Of a DNA stretch of 64,000 nt, positions 17,924 to 26,574 are shown piece after piece. The notes beneath the pieces were generated by a model. The model was not told where the DNA came from and searched no databases. It saw only the letters and a program-made list of their open reading frames with translations. The DNA comes from Octadecabacter arcticus 238 (GTDB lineage: Bacteria; Pseudomonadota; Alphaproteobacteria; Rhodobacterales; Rhodobacteraceae). The stretch is from contig NC_020908.1 of NCBI RefSeq assembly GCF_000155735.2, positions 1,679,001-1,743,000 on the forward strand, given 5' to 3'. The translations under genes were made by a program, and so were the position numbers. The first letter of the stretch is position 1, and every line of letters starts with the position of its first letter.

Positions 17924-18901
17924 TTGTTCGATATTGCTGGCGTCGTAAACAAACGGATCAGCCATCGCGCCTTCCATGTTTTCGTCCAGCGTCAAACTGC
18001 CCATACGGCCCATTGGAACTTCAGCACCCACTGTAGCTTCTACACCATTCTGGCTCAACTCATAGGCCAGCATTGTTGCGGAATATCCCAGATCAATTGG
18101 GTTCCAGATTGCGAACGACTGCGAGGCACCAGATTCGATTGCACCGGCCATTTCAGACGGCAGGCCAAGGCCCGTGACGTTGACCTGACCAACTTTACCT
18201 GCATCCACCACAGCTTGCGCTGCTGCAACGATACCAACAGACGTTGGCGCGATGATTGCATCAAGGTCAGGATAGGATTGCATCAGGCCTGTGGCCTCAC
18301 GGTAGGATTTGTCAGCCAGATCGTCTCCGTAGACAGTCGCGACAACTTCGATTCCAGGATAGTCGCCCATGACAGCCATCATTTCTTCCATCCAGATATT
18401 CTGGTTGGTCGATGTCGTGGTCGCAGATAAAAGCGCCACTTCGCCGCCGTCTGGCAAATGATCTGCGGCCAGCTTGATGATCATGTTACCGATCAACGGG
18501 TTGGACGACGGGTTTAGATGCAACTGGCGGCCTTCTGGCGCCACGCCGCTATCCCAGCTGATAACTGTGATTCCGCGCTGCATGGCACGCTGCAATGCAG
18601 GCACAAGCGCGTCGGTGTCGTTCGCTGAAATCGCAATCGCATCGACCTGCTGCGCGATTAATGCGTTGATCACTTCGATTTGGCCCTCGGCGGTGGTGTC
18701 GGTCGGACCGGTATAAATGATCTCAACATTGCCAAGCTCTGCGGCGGCTTCTTCGGCACCTTCAGCTGCGGCTTCAAAGAACCCGATGCCCAATGCCTTG
18801 ACGACAATCGCTATGCGCACATTTTCTTGTGCAAACGCGGGTGAGCCAAGCACTGCGCCAGCCAATGCTACGGATGTTGCTAGTTTCTTAAGTACACTCA
18901 T
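17918..18901 (-). CDS. rhaS: Rhamnose ABC transporter substrate-binding protein, C-terminus altered by IS
   Basis: Periplasmic binding protein of the ribose/rhamnose type, about 330 residues. A classic signal peptide MSVLKKLATSVALAGAVLGS is cleaved after PAFA. Conserved segments include EAAAEGAEEAAAELGNVEII, DAIAISANDTDALVPALQRA, ISWDSGVAPEGRQ and VTGLGLPSEMAGAIESGASQ. The last residues FKSIF have been replaced by GSSPLC read from the ISL3 end, with the stop at 17903-17905 inside the element. This is a small change that may not abolish binding. GGAGG lies upstream of the start. Follows rhaR in the same operon. Confidence 0.9.
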
Positions 18902-18926
18902 GGTTTCCTCCCTGGAGTGGTTTCAT

Positions 18927-19739
18927 TCAGGCTGGCAGTTGTGCCATCCCGTCTTTCTGCGCAGCACCTTTCGGCACCACGATCAGTGTCACATCAGCCC
19001 TTTCCAGCATGACCGCAGTGCGGTCATCAATGCCGTCATCGGTGATGATTGTGTCAATCCGTTCAAGCGGACACAGGATCAAACTTGAACGATTTGCGAA
19101 TTTACTACTGTCGACCAGAACGATGAGTTCTTCGGCCTGCCCGATTAGTTTTTCTTCGGCTTGGACCAGCAGTGGGTCTTGTTCCATCAATCCCAATGGC
19201 CCAATACCCTGCGCGCCCATGAACATGCGCTTGGCGTAGAAATTGCGCGTCACATCATTGTCAAACGGCGACAGGATAATGTTCTGTTCGCGGTAGATGA
19301 TTCCACCAGACAGCATTACCGTGTTGCGTGTGTTTTTCAGCAGGTGTTCGGCAATCGGAAACGAGTTGGTAAACACCTGCATACGGCGTGACGCGAGCGG
19401 GTGCACCATTTGGAACGTCGTGGTGCCGCCATTGATGATGATCGGTTCACCGTCGTCGCATAGATCAACTGCAGCGGCGGCAATCGCCTGTTTTTCGGCG
19501 CTGTTCATCGTTTCATTTACTGAAAACGGGCGTCCAGCAAGCCCGACGAAAGGCGCTGTTTTTAGCGCTTCTGCACCGCCGCGAACCCGCCGCAGTCGCT
19601 TTTGTTCATCAAGGGTGTTGATGTCACGGCGCACCGTCGCCTCGGATGCACCGGTCAAAGCGCATAAATCAACGACCGTGACCAATGACCGGTCTTGGAC
19701 GGCGGATAGGATAACGCGGTGACGGTCTTTCTCGTGCAT
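18927..19739 (-). CDS. rhaR: DeoR-family regulator of rhamnose genes
   Basis: Cytoplasmic regulator with an N-terminal helix-turn-helix (VVDLCALTGASEATVRRDIN, the DeoR signature, preceded by HEKDRHRVILSAVQDRS) and a C-terminal sugar-phosphate sensing domain (INGGTTTFQMVHPLASRR, VFTNSFPIAEHLL, LIVLVDSSKFANRSSLILCP). I choose the ATG at MHEKDRHR; the frame is open 14 codons further upstream, but that segment has no family similarity. First gene of rhaRSTPQUK and divergent from rhaDI, so it probably controls both units through the repeats in the 186-bp gap. Confidence 0.85.
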   Translation of the reverse strand: MHEKDRHRVILSAVQDRSLVTVVDLCALTGASEATVRRDINTLDEQKRLRRVRGGAEALKTAPFVGLAGRPFSVNETMNSAEKQAIAAAAVDLCDDGEPIIINGGTTTFQMVHPLASRRMQVFTNSFPIAEHLLKNTRNTVMLSGGIIYREQNIILSPFDNDVTRNFYAKRMFMGAQGIGPLGLMEQDPLLVQAEEKLIGQAEELIVLVDSSKFANRSSLILCPLERIDTIITDDGIDDRTAVMLERADVTLIVVPKGAAQKDGMAQLPA

Positions 19740-19787
19740 TTGATGCCCTTTCGATTGGCCTAAGTTGGATTGAGTCGCCACTACCTG

Positions 19788-19855
19788 TCAATCATTATTT
19801 ATCAACTTCAATCACTTTGCAGTGCAGCATGATTGCTTATGATTGTAAGTGATTG
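19788..19855. promoter_or_regulatory. Phased TGATTG / CAATCA array between rhaR and rhaD
   Basis: TGATTG occurs at 19830, 19840 and 19850, three direct copies exactly one helical turn apart. The inverse CAATCA occurs at 19789 and 19808. So five half-sites fall within 70 bp of the divergent promoter region. DeoR-family proteins often bind repeated short half-sites, so this is the best candidate for the RhaR operator. Sequence observation is certain; function is inferred. Confidence 0.6.
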
Positions 19856-19925
19856 ACTTGGTTCATCACACTCGTCAGCCTGAACGCAATCAGATCGATT
19901 TAACCTGCCGCCCTTGGAGACAGAC

Positions 19926-22028
19926 ATGACCTCTTCCCAAATCAGCCAACGCCTTGAAAATAAATGGGATGCGACCCACGCTGACACCATGAGCGAGCCG
20001 GAGAAATTGCTTTATCGTTCGAACCTTTTGGGGTCAGACAAGAGAATCACAAATTATGGCGGCGGCAACACATCCGCCAAGGTGACGCAAAAAGACCCGC
20101 TTACAGGCGACATGGTTGACGTGTTGTGGGTCAAAGGCTCCGGTGGGGATGTCGGATCAATCAAGATGGACGGGTTTTCCACGCTTTATATGGATAAGTT
20201 GAACGCGCTGCGCGGGATTTATCGCGGTGTCGAGTTTGAGGACGAGATGGTGGCCTATCTGCCCCATTGCACGTTCAATCTGAACCCGCGTGCCGCTTCC
20301 ATCGACACGCCGTTACATGCCTATGTGCCACAAAAACACGTAGATCACATGCACCCTGATGCGATCATCGCGATTGCGGCCGCCAAGGACAGCAAAAAGT
20401 TGACGCGGCAGATCTTTGGCGAGAGCATCGGCTGGTTGCCATGGAAAAAGCCAGGTTATGAACTGGGGCTTTGGCTGGCGGACTTCTGTGCCAAGAACAC
20501 TGACGCCAAAGGTGTCGTGCTGGAAAGCCACGGGTTGTTCACATGGGCCGATGACGCGCAGGACTGTTATGACCTGACGCTTGAAATCATCCAGACCGCG
20601 ATGGACTGGTTTGCAGATCAAACCGTTGGAAAAGATGCCTTTGGTGGCGCGGTCCATAAATCCTTGCACGCAGATCAGCGTCGTGCGACCGCATCCCGCC
20701 TGATGCCCACCATTCGCGGCATGGTGTCTGGTGAACATCATATGGTCGGCCATTTTACCGATAGCGACGCGGTTTTGGAATTCGTGAATTCCAAGGATAT
20801 GGAGCGCCTTGCCGCACTCGGCACATCCTGTCCCGACCATTTCTTGCGTACGAAAATCTGGCCCTTGGTTGTGGATTTTGATCCGGCAAATCAGGACGTC
20901 AATGCGACGCTTGCAGGGCTTGAAGCTGCTATTGCCGAATACCGCATTGGCTATCAAGCTTACTATGATCGCTGCAAAAAGGACGACAGTCCTTCAATTC
21001 GTGATCCTAACGCGGTCGTCTATCTAATCCCCGGCGTTGGGATGATCACATTTGCCAAAGACAAAGCCACAGCGCGGATATCGGGTGAATTTTATGTCAA
21101 CGCGATTAACGTGATGCGTGGATCGGATGCAGTGTCTGAATACCAAGGCCTACCTGAACAAGAGGCTTTTGACATTGAATATTGGCTCCTCGAAGAGGCC
21201 AAGCTGCAACGCATGCCTGCCCCCAAATCCATGGCAGGGCGTGTGGCGCTGGTCACCGGCGGCGCCGGTGGCATTGGCGCAGCCACGGCGGAACGTTATT
21301 TGCGCGAAGGGGCCTGCGTCATGCTGGCCGATATCGACGATGCGGCGCTGGCCGACACGTCAGCAACACTTACCGCGCGGTATTCAGCGGATGTTGTGCG
21401 CACCGTGAACATGAACGTTACATCCGAGGATGCGGTGGCCGCCGCCTATAGCGAAATTGCTGCTGAATTTGGCGGTGTTGATATCTTGGTGTCGAATGCG
21501 GGCATCGCCAGTTCCGCGCCGATCGAGGACACAACGCTGGAGCTGTGGAACAAGAACATGGCGATCCTATCGACGGGGTATTTCCTAGTAAGCCGCGAAG
21601 CGTTCAAGCTGTTCAGGGTTCAGGACATCGGCGGCGCCGTTGTGTTCGTGGCATCCAAGAACGGCTTGGCTGCGTCGCTAAACGCGTCGGCCTATTGCAC
21701 GGCAAAGGCGTCCGAAATTCACCTCGCACGCTGCCTTGCACTTGAAGGCGCGCCAATGGGCGTTCGCGTAAACGTCGTGAACCCTGACGCGGTCCTAAAG
21801 GGCAGCAAAATCTGGCAGGGCGAATGGCTTGATCAGCGCGCAGGCACCTATGGCACCGACAAAAACGGGTTGGAGGCGATGTATCGCGAGCGCTCAATGC
21901 TCAAACGTTCCGTGTTACCCGAAGACGTCGCAGAGGCTGCTTATTTTCTAGCATCCGATTTATCGTCTAAATCCACCGGTAACATCATCAATGTCGACGC
22001 GGGCAACGTTCAAGCGTTTACTCGGTAA
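19926..22028 (+). CDS. rhaD: Bifunctional rhamnulose-1-phosphate aldolase / short-chain dehydrogenase
   Basis: Cleaves L-rhamnulose-1-phosphate to dihydroxyacetone phosphate and L-lactaldehyde, and probably oxidises the aldehyde. About 700 residues. The N-terminal ~400 residues are a class II aldolase domain (NYGGGNTSAKV, LWVKGSGGDVGSI, zinc ligands in KHVDHMHPDAIIAIA, ESHGLFTWADDAQDCYD). The C-terminal ~260 residues are a Rossmann short-chain dehydrogenase (ALVTGGAGGIGAATAERYL, NAG in LVSNAGIASS, catalytic Tyr-x3-Lys in YCTAKASEIH). The ATG follows TTGGAGACAG, a good ribosome-binding site; an upstream TTG in frame is unlikely. First gene of the divergent rhaDI unit. Intact. Confidence 0.93.
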   Translation: MTSSQISQRLENKWDATHADTMSEPEKLLYRSNLLGSDKRITNYGGGNTSAKVTQKDPLTGDMVDVLWVKGSGGDVGSIKMDGFSTLYMDKLNALRGIYRGVEFEDEMVAYLPHCTFNLNPRAASIDTPLHAYVPQKHVDHMHPDAIIAIAAAKDSKKLTRQIFGESIGWLPWKKPGYELGLWLADFCAKNTDAKGVVLESHGLFTWADDAQDCYDLTLEIIQTAMDWFADQTVGKDAFGGAVHKSLHADQRRATASRLMPTIRGMVSGEHHMVGHFTDSDAVLEFVNSKDMERLAALGTSCPDHFLRTKIWPLVVDFDPANQDVNATLAGLEAAIAEYRIGYQAYYDRCKKDDSPSIRDPNAVVYLIPGVGMITFAKDKATARISGEFYVNAINVMRGSDAVSEYQGLPEQEAFDIEYWLLEEAKLQRMPAPKSMAGRVALVTGGAGGIGAATAERYLREGACVMLADIDDAALADTSATLTARYSADVVRTVNMNVTSEDAVAAAYSEIAAEFGGVDILVSNAGIASSAPIEDTTLELWNKNMAILSTGYFLVSREAFKLFRVQDIGGAVVFVASKNGLAASLNASAYCTAKASEIHLARCLALEGAPMGVRVNVVNPDAVLKGSKIWQGEWLDQRAGTYGTDKNGLEAMYRERSMLKRSVLPEDVAEAAYFLASDLSSKSTGNIINVDAGNVQAFTR

Positions 22029-22039
22029 GGACCAGAAAA

Positions 22040-23314
22040 ATGATCAATTCAGATGTAATCACAAAATCCAACGAAGCTGCGAAAGCCAATCTTGATGCGG
22101 ATTATGATGCCTTGGGCGAACACCTTGATCGTCGTGGAATTGATATTGCCCAGATTAAGACCAAGGTCGCCAAATATGGTGTCGCCGTGCCAAGCTGGGG
22201 CGTTGGAACAGGCGGAACGCGTTTCGCACGCTTCCCTGGTGCGGGTGAACCGCGGGGTATTTTTGATAAGCTCAGCGATTGCGGTTTGATCCAACAGTTA
22301 ACCCGTGCGACGCCGTCCGTGTCGCTGCATATCCCATGGGACGCACAGCCAGCCGCAGATTTGAACAGTAAAGCGCAAGAGGTCGGGCTGACGTTCGATG
22401 CGATAAATTCCAACACGTTCCAAGATCAACCAGATCAAGAACACAGCTACAAGTTTGGCTCACTAGCGCACACTGACGCGGCCACACGCCAACAGGCGGT
22501 GGATCACAACATTGCCTGCATTGAATTAGGCGCACAGATTGGATCAAAGGCGCTGACAATCTGGGTTGGGGACGGGTCCAATTTCCCCGGTCAGACAAAT
22601 TTCACCAAGCAATTTGAACGCTATCTAGATGCGGCGAAACAGGTCTATGGTGCACTGCCTGACGATTGGACGCTGCTGACCGAACATAAAATGTATGAAC
22701 CCGCATTCTATTCCACAGTTGTGCAGGATTGGGGCACCAACCTGCTGATCGCGCAACAGATGGGTGACAAAGCAAAGTGTCTCGTGGATCTTGGCCACCA
22801 TGCGCCAAATGTGAATATCGAGATGATCGTTGCGCGGCTGAAGCAGTTCGGCAAGCTGGGTGGTTTCCACTTCAATGATAGTAAATACGGTGACGATGAT
22901 TTGGACACTGGCAGTATCGATCCTTATCGGTTGTTCCTTGTCTTCAACGAACTGGTCGAGGCCGAAACCGATACCGATTTTAACCCAATGCACATGTTGG
23001 ACCAAAGCCACAACGTCACTGATCCAATTGAAAGCCTGATGGTTTCTGCAACCGAAGTACAACGTGCCTATGCGCAAGCGTTGTTGGTGGATCGCGCCTC
23101 GTTGGTGGGTTTTCAGAATGACAATGATGCGCTGATAGCCACGACGACCCTTAAGCACGGGTTTAGAACGGATGTTGAACCAATATTGGTAATGGCGCGG
23201 CTGGAAAACGGCGGAGCAATTGATCCCGTTTCTGCCTACCGCGCATCTGGTTACCGTTCTAGTGTTGCGGCTGAACGGCCGGCTGTCAGCGGCGCAGGTG
23301 GTGGAATTGTCTGA
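22040..23314 (+). CDS. rhaI: L-rhamnose isomerase
   Basis: Converts L-rhamnose to L-rhamnulose, first step of the pathway. 424 residues of the rhizobial-type RhaI, a xylose-isomerase-like TIM barrel. Metal and substrate residues are visible in SLHIPWD, LTIWVGDGSNFPGQTNF, TEHKMYEPAFYSTVVQDWGT, LVDLGHHAPNVNIEMIV and FHFNDSKYGDDDLDTG. AAGGA lies 11 bases upstream, and the gene starts 11 bp after rhaD, so they form one unit. Intact. Confidence 0.93.
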   Translation: MINSDVITKSNEAAKANLDADYDALGEHLDRRGIDIAQIKTKVAKYGVAVPSWGVGTGGTRFARFPGAGEPRGIFDKLSDCGLIQQLTRATPSVSLHIPWDAQPAADLNSKAQEVGLTFDAINSNTFQDQPDQEHSYKFGSLAHTDAATRQQAVDHNIACIELGAQIGSKALTIWVGDGSNFPGQTNFTKQFERYLDAAKQVYGALPDDWTLLTEHKMYEPAFYSTVVQDWGTNLLIAQQMGDKAKCLVDLGHHAPNVNIEMIVARLKQFGKLGGFHFNDSKYGDDDLDTGSIDPYRLFLVFNELVEAETDTDFNPMHMLDQSHNVTDPIESLMVSATEVQRAYAQALLVDRASLVGFQNDNDALIATTTLKHGFRTDVEPILVMARLENGGAIDPVSAYRASGYRSSVAAERPAVSGAGGGIV

Positions 23315-23573
23315 CATGATATAGCAGATCAAGAATGAGGTCGACGTTGGCTCACTGATGCGCATAGCGAGAAGGAAAGCCCACTTTCTGCTGAAAACGG
23401 GCCTCAAATTTAGAGCCTGAGAAGACAGCTTAGTCCGCGAAGCAGATATTGGTTTATTGCACAGCGAAGGTCTGTTTTGAACGTAATTGGTGGTCTCAAA
23501 TTTGTCCGTCACTTGAAGCGTTGCGCCCAGCCATGCAGGATGGCTGCGACGAGTTTGATAAAGGGATGCGCCG
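23315..23573. other. Intergenic stretch, no gene seen
   Basis: Between rhaI and the mobile-element module. I see no open frame of note, no convincing terminator and no tRNA. The block around 23510-23560 (AGCCATGCAGGATGGCTGCG) contains a small hairpin AGCCAT/ATGGCT. The boundary of the integrated module probably lies here. Confidence 0.4.
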
Positions 23574-24008
23574 ATGATCCTAATTCGACTAGACGGAGTG
23601 CTTGAGGAAACTGAAGATGACGTCGCACTGGTCCTGATCAAAACAGGTCGCGCTGTGCTAGTTCTAGACCAGCCGTTACCACCATTTGCGATCAACAAAT
23701 TGCTCGAGGATCTGGCAGGCGACATTGACCGCCTCGGCCCGTCTCGGACGGCATCCGATAAATTGAATAAAGTTCAAGAAGGACTGTTTAAAGGTCAGAT
23801 TAAGCAGAACTTGGTAGCTGGCCGAACGGTATCTTGGCGGCCCTGTGCCAAGCTTGAACAGGAGCTGCTTGATCGGCTCTTCCGTACCGTTGACGGCACC
23901 AAAAATGTCTACGCCCAAGTAGAAGAAATTTGGAAGCACCGCTTAGATGCTAACGATCAAACTGAAGGGCACCAGCCAGCTCTTTCGGAGGAAGAGCGGG
24001 CGGCATGA
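23574..24008 (+). CDS. Hypothetical protein in mobile-element module
   Basis: 144 residues, not recognised. The N-terminal half is compact and partly hydrophobic (VALVLIKTGRAVLVLDQPLP); the C-terminal half is charged (LDRLFRTVDGTKNVYAQVEE, TEGHQPALSEEERAA). It ends in TGA at 24006, and the same frame then stays open without interruption to 24590. So this and the next entry may be the two halves of one gene broken by a nonsense codon. Neighbours (excisionase, RepA-like ATPase) point to an integrated element. Confidence 0.45.
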   Translation: MILIRLDGVLEETEDDVALVLIKTGRAVLVLDQPLPPFAINKLLEDLAGDIDRLGPSRTASDKLNKVQEGLFKGQIKQNLVAGRTVSWRPCAKLEQELLDRLFRTVDGTKNVYAQVEEIWKHRLDANDQTEGHQPALSEEERAA

Positions 24009-24590
24009 GGGCTCGCCGAGGTTCGACGGGGAAGACTGCCCAAAGCGTACAAGCCAAATGCTTGGAGTCGACGCTCAGAGCTCCCAGATCCGGGAGAGCC
24101 ATGGCAATACAAGAATGTGGGTTCAGAGTGGGTGAGGTTCCAGCTCCAGTTTAGAAAGATTCTTGAAATTGTTGAGGAGACCAAGCGGTTTGCGTTCGAA
24201 CAGGCACGTATTTTGGTCTCAGAGCTGCACAATGGAACCGAACGTCTCGTTGAGCCAGAAAGAGCATTCGAAGTACTCAATAAGCGCGCCAAAAAGCCGG
24301 AATTTGTCTTTTCTGCCGACCTCTCACTGATGTTCAACGATCACCGGGACAAAGGTGCGTTGATCACCAACGCGCGTTTGTGGATGGAGCGCGTTTCTGA
24401 AGCCCTGGAAGAGGAGGACAAGCTCGCCCGCAAAGAAGATATGATCATCGTGGCCGTCGAGCGCTTTGGAATGACGGAAACCGCTGCCTGTAAGGCCTAT
24501 GACAAGGCCAATGTGCGCAACAAGGGCACAAAACGGAAACCAGGAGAGGCGTATATCAGCATCGAAAGGTTGAGAGAACTGATCCCCTAG
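24009..24590 (+). CDS. Hypothetical protein in mobile-element module (second half of a split gene?)
   Basis: The frame is open from 24009. The segment before the first possible GTG start (24117) already looks coding (LPKAYKPNAWSRRSEL, PGEPWQYKNVGSEWVRFQLQ). The remainder is charged and helical (KILEIVEETKRFAFEQARIL, SEALEEEDKLARKEDMIIVA) and ends with FGMTETAACKAYDKANV, which resembles a small helix-turn-helix. Function unknown. A true start between 24009 and 24117 is not obvious, which supports the split-gene reading. Otherwise translation starts at 24117. Confidence 0.5.
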   Translation, partial: GLAEVRRGRLPKAYKPNAWSRRSELPDPGEPWQYKNVGSEWVRFQLQFRKILEIVEETKRFAFEQARILVSELHNGTERLVEPERAFEVLNKRAKKPEFVFSADLSLMFNDHRDKGALITNARLWMERVSEALEEEDKLARKEDMIIVAVERFGMTETAACKAYDKANVRNKGTKRKPGEAYISIERLRELIP

Positions 24591-24685
24591 CCGAAACAGG
24601 AGGGGGGTATCTATTCCCGCAGGTATTATCCGACTCGCCGAAATGCTGAACTTGGTCTGCATGCTATTACATGCGGAGTTAAAAA

Positions 24686-24886
24686 ATGAGCAGCAAAACC
24701 AAAGACGATGAACGGCTTTTGAGCCGTGATGAGGTCGAAGAGCGCTTTGGCGTAACAAGGCGGTTTCTCGAGCAAAGCGCGATGAATGGGAAAGGCCCCA
24801 AGCTGATAAAGATTGGTCGGTCTGCCCGCTATCGTCCGTCCGACGTCAGGGCCTGGATCGCAGCTCACGAAGTGGGGCAATTATGA
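24686..24886 (+). CDS. AlpA/Xis-type excisionase or MerR-like DNA-binding protein
   Basis: 66 residues with the classic layout of the AlpA / helix-turn-helix_17 family. LLSRDEVEERFGVTRRFLEQ forms the winged helix-turn-helix; GPKLIKIGRSARYRPSDVRA is the wing and closing helix. Such proteins direct excision of, or regulate, integrated elements. It overlaps the next frame by four bases. There is no integrase in this module; the nearest ones are at 7.7 and 55.3 kb. Confidence 0.8.
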   Translation: MSSKTKDDERLLSRDEVEERFGVTRRFLEQSAMNGKGPKLIKIGRSARYRPSDVRAWIAAHEVGQL

Positions 24887-25215
24887 TGAGTGATCAAAGC
24901 GAGTCCCCAGCGGACAACGGTGTTCGCACTTCGATTGACAACACGCCTTCCAATGCCGTGCCTACTGACGTCGTGATGGAACCAGCGACTTGGTATCGGC
25001 CTGCTCGTACGTGCTTGGTGGCTCGAACAATCATGTCTTCAAAATCGAACCGATCTCCGAGACGGCTTTGTATGCTTCCAAAAGTGGCTCGAAGATCCGT
25101 AGGAACGCGAGACTGCGACGTTTATACATGGCCCTCAAGGCTGCCGCACACCCATGCTGATAGCGTTGCGTTCATCGCATTTTTTGTTGTCTGGGATGGC
25201 GAGGAGGCTTCATGA
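24883..25215 (+). CDS. Hypothetical protein, possibly frameshifted
   Basis: 110-codon frame that overlaps the excisionase gene (ATGA) and the RepA-like gene (ATGA), as a coupled small gene would. The middle is suspicious. In a neighbouring frame the stretch from about 24967 to 25161 reads SACSYVLGGSNNHVFKIEPI, SETALYASKSGSKIRRNARL and RRLYMALKAAAHP before a stop, which looks more protein-like than the frame given. The gene may have suffered a frameshift. No function recognised. Confidence 0.35.
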   Translation: MMSDQSESPADNGVRTSIDNTPSNAVPTDVVMEPATWYRPARTCLVARTIMSSKSNRSPRRLCMLPKVARRSVGTRDCDVYTWPSRLPHTHADSVAFIAFFVVWDGEEAS

Positions 25216-26318
25216 GGGTTTCTAATGACGGCAAATTCGATGGGAACACACCGTTGCCCTCGCGTGAAAGTCGGTTCTTTCCAGCCTCTGTGTTTGCGGA
25301 AAGTGATCCTGCCCCACGCGAATGGTTGGTGCCCGATCTGATACCGTCGGGCACCGTGACGCTGCTTGGTGGCGACGGCGGCACTGGCAAGAGCCTGTTG
25401 GCGCTTCAACTTGCTGTATCTGTTGCAACCGACCGTGCTTGGCTTGGTCTCGGTGTTGGGTCTGGCGCTGCTTTGTTTATCAGCGCTGAGGACGACCAAG
25501 ATGAATTGCACCGCCGCGTCGTTGACATCGCGCAGGCAGAAGCCTTGTCGCTGCATGATTTGGGCAAACTGACAATCCGCAGCCTTGCCGGCGAAGATGC
25601 GCTTCTAGCAAACCTCAACCCATCGACCGGGGCATTGGCAACCACGTCACTGTACAAGGAAGTCGAGGATCAGGCCCAAGCATCACAGCCTCGTCTGATC
25701 GTCCTTGATACTTTGGCTGACCTGTTCCCCGGAAATGAAAATGACCGTGCGCAAGCAAGGCAATTCATCGGAATGTTACGTGGTCTAGCAATACGCCATC
25801 AGTGCGCAGTTGTGCTACTCCAACACCCCAGCCTATCCGGCATGAACAGCGGTTCTGGTACATCTGGTTCAACTGGATGGAACAACTCAGTGCGCTCGCG
25901 GCTCTACCTTGAGCGCGTTAAAGAAGGGAACTACGAAACCGACCCTGATGTCCGCACACTCAGTACAAAGAAGGCCAATTATAGCCGGTCTGGTGGACAG
26001 GTCAGCATCAAATGGATGGCCGGAGTATTCGTAGCGGAGCAGGCGGAACAGGGCTTAGACAAGTTGGCAGTAAACGCGAAGGCTGAGCGTGTATTTCTTA
26101 AGCTCTTGACCACATTCACTGAGCAAGGGCGAACGGTTAATCACGCGGGTGGGATCAACTATGCCCCCAAGCATTTCGCAGAACACCCCGATAGCGAAGG
26201 CATGACGAAGCGCGCTATGAAAGGTGCCATGGAAAGTCTGTTGACCAAGGAGAAGATTGCCATTGAGATTCATGGTCCGCCGTCGAAGCGACGTTCTCAT
26301 CTCGTGGTGAGAGCCTAG
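25212..26318 (+). CDS. RepA-like AAA-family ATPase (hexameric helicase fold)
   Basis: 368 residues of the RecA-like RepA/AAA_25 family found in plasmids, phages and integrative elements. Walker A GGDGGTGKSLLALQLAV, an acidic strand ALFISAEDDQDELHRR, Walker B-like PRLIVLDTLADLFPGNEND and VVLLQHPSLSGMNSGSGTSG (sensor region) appear in the right order. The C-terminal ~70 residues resemble a small winged-helix domain. Start by four-base overlap with the preceding frame. Probably unwinds DNA at the element's origin. The following 250 bp are non-coding and merge into a repeat interrupted by IS256 copy 2. Confidence 0.8.
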   Translation: MRVSNDGKFDGNTPLPSRESRFFPASVFAESDPAPREWLVPDLIPSGTVTLLGGDGGTGKSLLALQLAVSVATDRAWLGLGVGSGAALFISAEDDQDELHRRVVDIAQAEALSLHDLGKLTIRSLAGEDALLANLNPSTGALATTSLYKEVEDQAQASQPRLIVLDTLADLFPGNENDRAQARQFIGMLRGLAIRHQCAVVLLQHPSLSGMNSGSGTSGSTGWNNSVRSRLYLERVKEGNYETDPDVRTLSTKKANYSRSGGQVSIKWMAGVFVAEQAEQGLDKLAVNAKAERVFLKLLTTFTEQGRTVNHAGGINYAPKHFAEHPDSEGMTKRAMKGAMESLLTKEKIAIEIHGPPSKRRSHLVVRA

Positions 26319-26504
26319 TTTTGAGCCTTCCAACCCCTTTCCAATGCCCTTCCAGCGGCGGTGCCAAAGTGCCTTCCGCTGCCCTTCCGAACATGTTCCG
26401 CTGGGTGTTCCACCCACCCCCATACCCCCATAGGCTGGAAGGCCGCCCTTTTAGGTGCGGCACAGCCTAGAAACGGCCCTCGTCGGCACTAACAGGACCT
26501 TCGT

Positions 26505-26574
26505 GCCGTTCCGCACTTTGTGGCTGAATGAAACGTGCAGGTTAAAGGCCTTTGGGTCCTTCCTAGGCTCTTTC
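26505..26574 (+). repeat. Left part of a dispersed repeat, interrupted by IS256 copy 2
   Basis: The stretch from CTTTGTGGCTGAATGAAACG to TGGGTCCTTCCTAGGCTCTT matches 50762-50826 (CTTTGTGGCAGAATAAAACG to TGGGTCCTTCCGAGGCTCTT) with scattered changes. The match resumes on the other side of the IS256 element. No coding capacity recognised. Confidence 0.6.

Noticed and set aside
19830..19855. Phased TGATTG repeats as a CRISPR-like or satellite array.
   Set aside because: Only three 6-bp units with 4-bp spacers; position between divergent genes fits an operator.
24003..24011. TGA between the two hypothetical frames as a selenocysteine codon.
   Set aside because: No selenoprotein family recognised and no selenocysteine-type stem-loop seen after it; a nonsense mutation or two genes is simpler.
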